NCBI GenBank assembly: GCA_905215345.1
Contig: CAJMPR010000009.1
Span: 62,001 to 126,000, forward strand
Source: an uncultured bacterium
GTDB lineage: Bacteria; Bacteroidota; Bacteroidia; Bacteroidales; Bacteroidaceae
DNA length: 64,000 nt
Direction: 5' to 3'
Below the pieces are notes generated by a model. The model did not search any database. It had not been told where the DNA came from and worked only from the letters and a program-made list of their open reading frames with translations. A program made the translations under genes and the position numbers. Shown one piece after another: positions 61,737 through 64,000 of the stretch; positions within the stretch are counted from its first letter, which is position 1; every line of letters starts with the position of its first letter.

Positions 61737-62426
61737 TTATTTTAGTTCCAGTTCCAGTTTCTTTATTTTATCGAGCGTTTTAACAGCCTCTGTAGAAGGG
61801 AAAAGCTGAAGAACTTTCTGCAAATACAATTTCGCCTTATCATAACCGGTGGAAACTACATCAGAAAGTCCGTTACGATAACGAGCATACTGCATTCGCG
61901 TAGGAGAAGAGATCTTTTTAAAATCATCTTCAAGCTTTTTCTTATCACGTTCGGCTTGAAGGTAATAATAATTCCCTAAGAAGATATTGGCCTGAAGATT
62001 ATCAGCATCCAACGCAAGCACTTTCTCATAAAGTTTGACGGCATCCTTTTCTTCGCCCCGCATCAACTGCATCTGAGCACATGGTACAAGAATGGTGACA
62101 TCTTCAGGAAGATATTGCAGACATTCTTTATAAAAAAGATAAGCTTTATCATAATTCCTTTTATCCTTATAATGCGTAGCAAGTTCCCGTGCCAAACGGA
62201 GAGCCGCCGAACTTTCTTTATCCACACGAGTCCAATAGAACATCTCCACTTGATTATCAGCCTTATCAGCCTTATCAGCCGCCTGACGGAATAAGCTTAC
62301 CGCATAGTCAGTCTTATTATCCGTAAGTGCTTCGGATACTTTCTGTAACAAAACATCCGCCGACTGTGCCAAAAGTGACAGCGGGCACAGCAAGCACAAC
62401 AAGAAAAATAAAGTTAAGGTTTTCAT
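61737..62426 (-). CDS. TPR-containing exported protein
   Basis: 229 residues from ATG 62426; the longer frame to 62504 adds a leader without function. Signal peptide (MKTLTLFFLLCLLCPLSLLAQ). TPR units: DVLLQKVSEALTDNKTDYAVSLFRQA, NYDKAYLFYKECLQYLPEDVTIL, EKDAVKLYEKVLALDADNLQANIFLGNYYYLQ. A 9-bp in-frame tandem repeat encodes ADKADKAD near residues 49-56. Convergent with the metalloprotease gene. A periplasmic scaffold role is likely; partners unknown. Confidence 0.85.
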   Translation of the reverse strand: MKTLTLFFLLCLLCPLSLLAQSADVLLQKVSEALTDNKTDYAVSLFRQAADKADKADNQVEMFYWTRVDKESSAALRLARELATHYKDKRNYDKAYLFYKECLQYLPEDVTILVPCAQMQLMRGEEKDAVKLYEKVLALDADNLQANIFLGNYYYLQAERDKKKLEDDFKKISSPTRMQYARYRNGLSDVVSTGYDKAKLYLQKVLQLFPSTEAVKTLDKIKKLELELK

Positions 62427-62597
62427 TTTCAATACATATATAGTTGACAGCCCAATAATCACTCCTTTGAAATCTGAATACAAAGATACAAACTTCCTAT
62501 ACAATCAACTCAAAGTGAATATAGAAATATAGTTAATCTTTCTCACAATTTTTCTCTATTCTGCGTAACTTTGTGTTCTATAAAATAAATATTCCCC

Positions 62598-63905
62598 ATG
62601 AAGCCCAGAGATAGACAAATTCTGCAAATAGCCCTACCTTCCATCGTATCGAATATCACCGTGCCTTTGCTCGGATTGATTGATGTGGCTATCGTCGGAC
62701 ATCTGGGTTCACCCGCTTATATCGGTGCCATAGCTGTGGGTGGAATGTTATTCAATATCATCTACTGGGTTTTCGGATTCTTGCGTATGGGTACCAGTGG
62801 TATGACTTCCCAAGCTTATGGTAAACGAGACCTTCCGGAAATTACCCGCCTGCTACTACGTTCTATGGGTATAGGTTTAGCGGTGGCTTGCTGCCTGATA
62901 GTTCTTCAAACACCTATCCGCCAGACAGCATTCCTGCTAATCCACCCCACAGATGAAGTTAGGGAACTGGCGACGCTTTATTTTCATATTTGCATCTGGG
63001 GAGCGCCTGCTATGTTGGGATTATATGGGTTGTCGGGTTGGTATATCGGAATGCAAAACTCACGTGTTCCCATGTATATAGCTATCACCCAAAATATAGT
63101 CAACATCATCGCCAGCCTCAGCCTTGTTTATTTTTGTGGGATGAAGGTAGCAGGTGTAGCTTTGGGAACACTGATTGCCCAATATGCCGGTTTTCTTATG
63201 GGGCTGGTTTTATGGATGAACCATTACGGCAAATTGAGAAAATATATTGTATGGAAAGGAATATGGCAGAGAGAAGCGATGATTCGTTTTTTCCAGGTAA
63301 ACCGGGATATTTTCCTACGCACATTATGTTTGGTAGCGGTTACGTTATTTTTCACCTCGGCAGGAGCTTCACAAGGAGTAATCATCCTGGCTGTGAATAC
63401 ACTGTTAATGCAACTTTTTACATTGTTTTCCTATGTTATGGATGGATTTGCTTATGCGGGGGAAGCTCTAAGCGGACGCTATATCGGTGCACAAAACCGC
63501 GAAGCCTTTAAAGATACTACCCGTCATCTGTTTATCTGGGGCGGAGGAATGGCAGTATTCTTTACATTGGCATACGCTTTAGGCGGTAATGTTTTTCTCG
63601 GGTTACTGACCGATGAACAAGAAGTTATTATTGCTGCCGACACCTATTTTTATTGGGCACTTGCAATACCTGTCGCCGGCTTTGCGGCTTTCATCTGGGA
63701 CGGTATTTTCATCGGTGCAACTGCTACTCGTGGTATGCTGCTATCCATGGCAATAGCTGCTATCAGTTTCTTTGCGTTGTATTATGGGCTTCGTCCCATC
63801 TTAGCAAATCATGCTTTATGGTTAGCTTTCCTCACTTATCTTTTTATGAGGGGACTTGTACAGACAGGGCTTAGCCGCAAAATTTTCAACAAGTTTTTTT
63901 ATTAA
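62598..63905 (+). CDS. MATE-family efflux transporter
   Basis: 435 residues, about twelve membrane helices. Typical MATE pattern: QILQIALPSIVSNITVPLLGLIDVAIVGHLGSPAYIGAIAVGG, FGFLRMGTSGMTSQAYGKRD, and in the second half SYVMDGFAYAGEALSGRYIGAQN. This start (DVAIVGHLG) is closest to the DinF branch. It exports cationic drugs or metabolites using Na+ or H+. A TAACTTTG -7-like box lies at 62566-62573. No local regulator. The 95 bp after it to the window end shows nothing recognisable. Confidence 0.94.
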   Translation: MKPRDRQILQIALPSIVSNITVPLLGLIDVAIVGHLGSPAYIGAIAVGGMLFNIIYWVFGFLRMGTSGMTSQAYGKRDLPEITRLLLRSMGIGLAVACCLIVLQTPIRQTAFLLIHPTDEVRELATLYFHICIWGAPAMLGLYGLSGWYIGMQNSRVPMYIAITQNIVNIIASLSLVYFCGMKVAGVALGTLIAQYAGFLMGLVLWMNHYGKLRKYIVWKGIWQREAMIRFFQVNRDIFLRTLCLVAVTLFFTSAGASQGVIILAVNTLLMQLFTLFSYVMDGFAYAGEALSGRYIGAQNREAFKDTTRHLFIWGGGMAVFFTLAYALGGNVFLGLLTDEQEVIIAADTYFYWALAIPVAGFAAFIWDGIFIGATATRGMLLSMAIAAISFFALYYGLRPILANHALWLAFLTYLFMRGLVQTGLSRKIFNKFFY

Positions 63906-64000
63906 TCGTCTGGAACTTATCAATAAATGTTTTTCATTATTCATCATAAATAAGCTTTCATCCACGAACTGATTTTACCATTCCATTGTTTAATGCCAAA

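Noticed and set aside
1..64000. Insertion sequences, prophage or integrated element
   Set aside because: No transposase, integrase, relaxase or phage structural gene is found, and the three tRNA genes show no adjacent integrase or repeated 3' end.

Overview
This window is chromosomal DNA from a gut Bacteroides-type bacterium (phylum Bacteroidota). Support for this: a SusC/SusD pair under a hybrid two-component regulator, many lipoproteins and secreted glycosidases, promoters of the TTTG / TAnnTTTG type instead of -35/-10 boxes, weak Shine-Dalgarno signals, and Bacteroidetes-specific families (DUF4834, DUF6242-like, a BACON-domain metalloprotease lipoprotein, TRL-like lipoprotein). I cannot name the species. 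I see no transposase, integrase, phage module, CRISPR array or rRNA gene; the region looks like ordinary chromosome with scattered palindromic repeats.

Layout. 1-3.3 kb: two minus-strand plant-polysaccharide enzymes (GH9 lipoprotein, then a GH51 arabinofuranosidase cut by the window edge). 3.7-14.9 kb: a long minus-strand housekeeping block: ribD, a DUF6242-like lipoprotein, uppS, bamA, two Skp/OmpH chaperones, murI, a DUF2007 protein, proB and proA. uppS-bamA-skp-skp forms an outer-membrane assembly cluster. 15-19.2 kb: plus-strand prmC-recX, pyrE, an SRPBCC protein, argH, and tRNA-Gly/tRNA-Leu. 19.3-30.9 kb: a compact minus-strand polysaccharide utilisation locus with a hybrid two-component sensor, SusC, SusD and one GH2 enzyme. 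31-44.4 kb: mixed singletons (flavin/PNPOx-Zn-ribbon fusion, glycerate kinase, tRNA-Pro, voltage-gated-type K+ channel, GNAT acetyltransferase, Tricorn-like protease, AspT/YidE-type transporter, DUF2231 and DUF2721 membrane proteins, A1S_2505-like protein, aroA, a Cys/His-motif membrane protein and an orphan zinc/manganese ABC permease). 44.4-48.8 kb: small secreted proteins, a TPR membrane regulator, tsaE and an Imm17-like membrane protein. 48.8-64 kb: thioredoxin, dnaE, psd-pssA-DUF4834, a GH36 alpha-galactosidase, tadA, a small RHH-like protein, yraN, an MmcQ/YjbR protein, birA, a BACON-M43 metalloprotease, a TPR protein and a MATE efflux pump.

The most interesting material is non-coding. 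(1) Five GTTAAC palindromes sit at 22-23 bp spacing, almost perfectly mirror-symmetric, just upstream of the tRNA-Gly/Leu promoter. (2) A dispersed palindromic repeat with core CTCAGTCGTATAC occurs in three intergenic regions (7.4, 32.05 and 57.7 kb); two copies share a further conserved tail, so this looks like a non-autonomous MITE/REP-like family. (3) Three other unrelated palindromic elements lie at 38.5 kb (perfect 27-bp arms), 47.97-48.08 kb (CACAGAG type) and 58.65-58.73 kb (AATGTG type). (4) A 60-nt hairpin abuts the glycerate kinase start codon. (5) GGACAA direct repeats and a GGACAATTGTCC palindrome lie upstream of the TPR regulator. No clearly new multi-gene system is evident. The metal-motif protein beside the orphan ABC permease is the best small gene-pair candidate.
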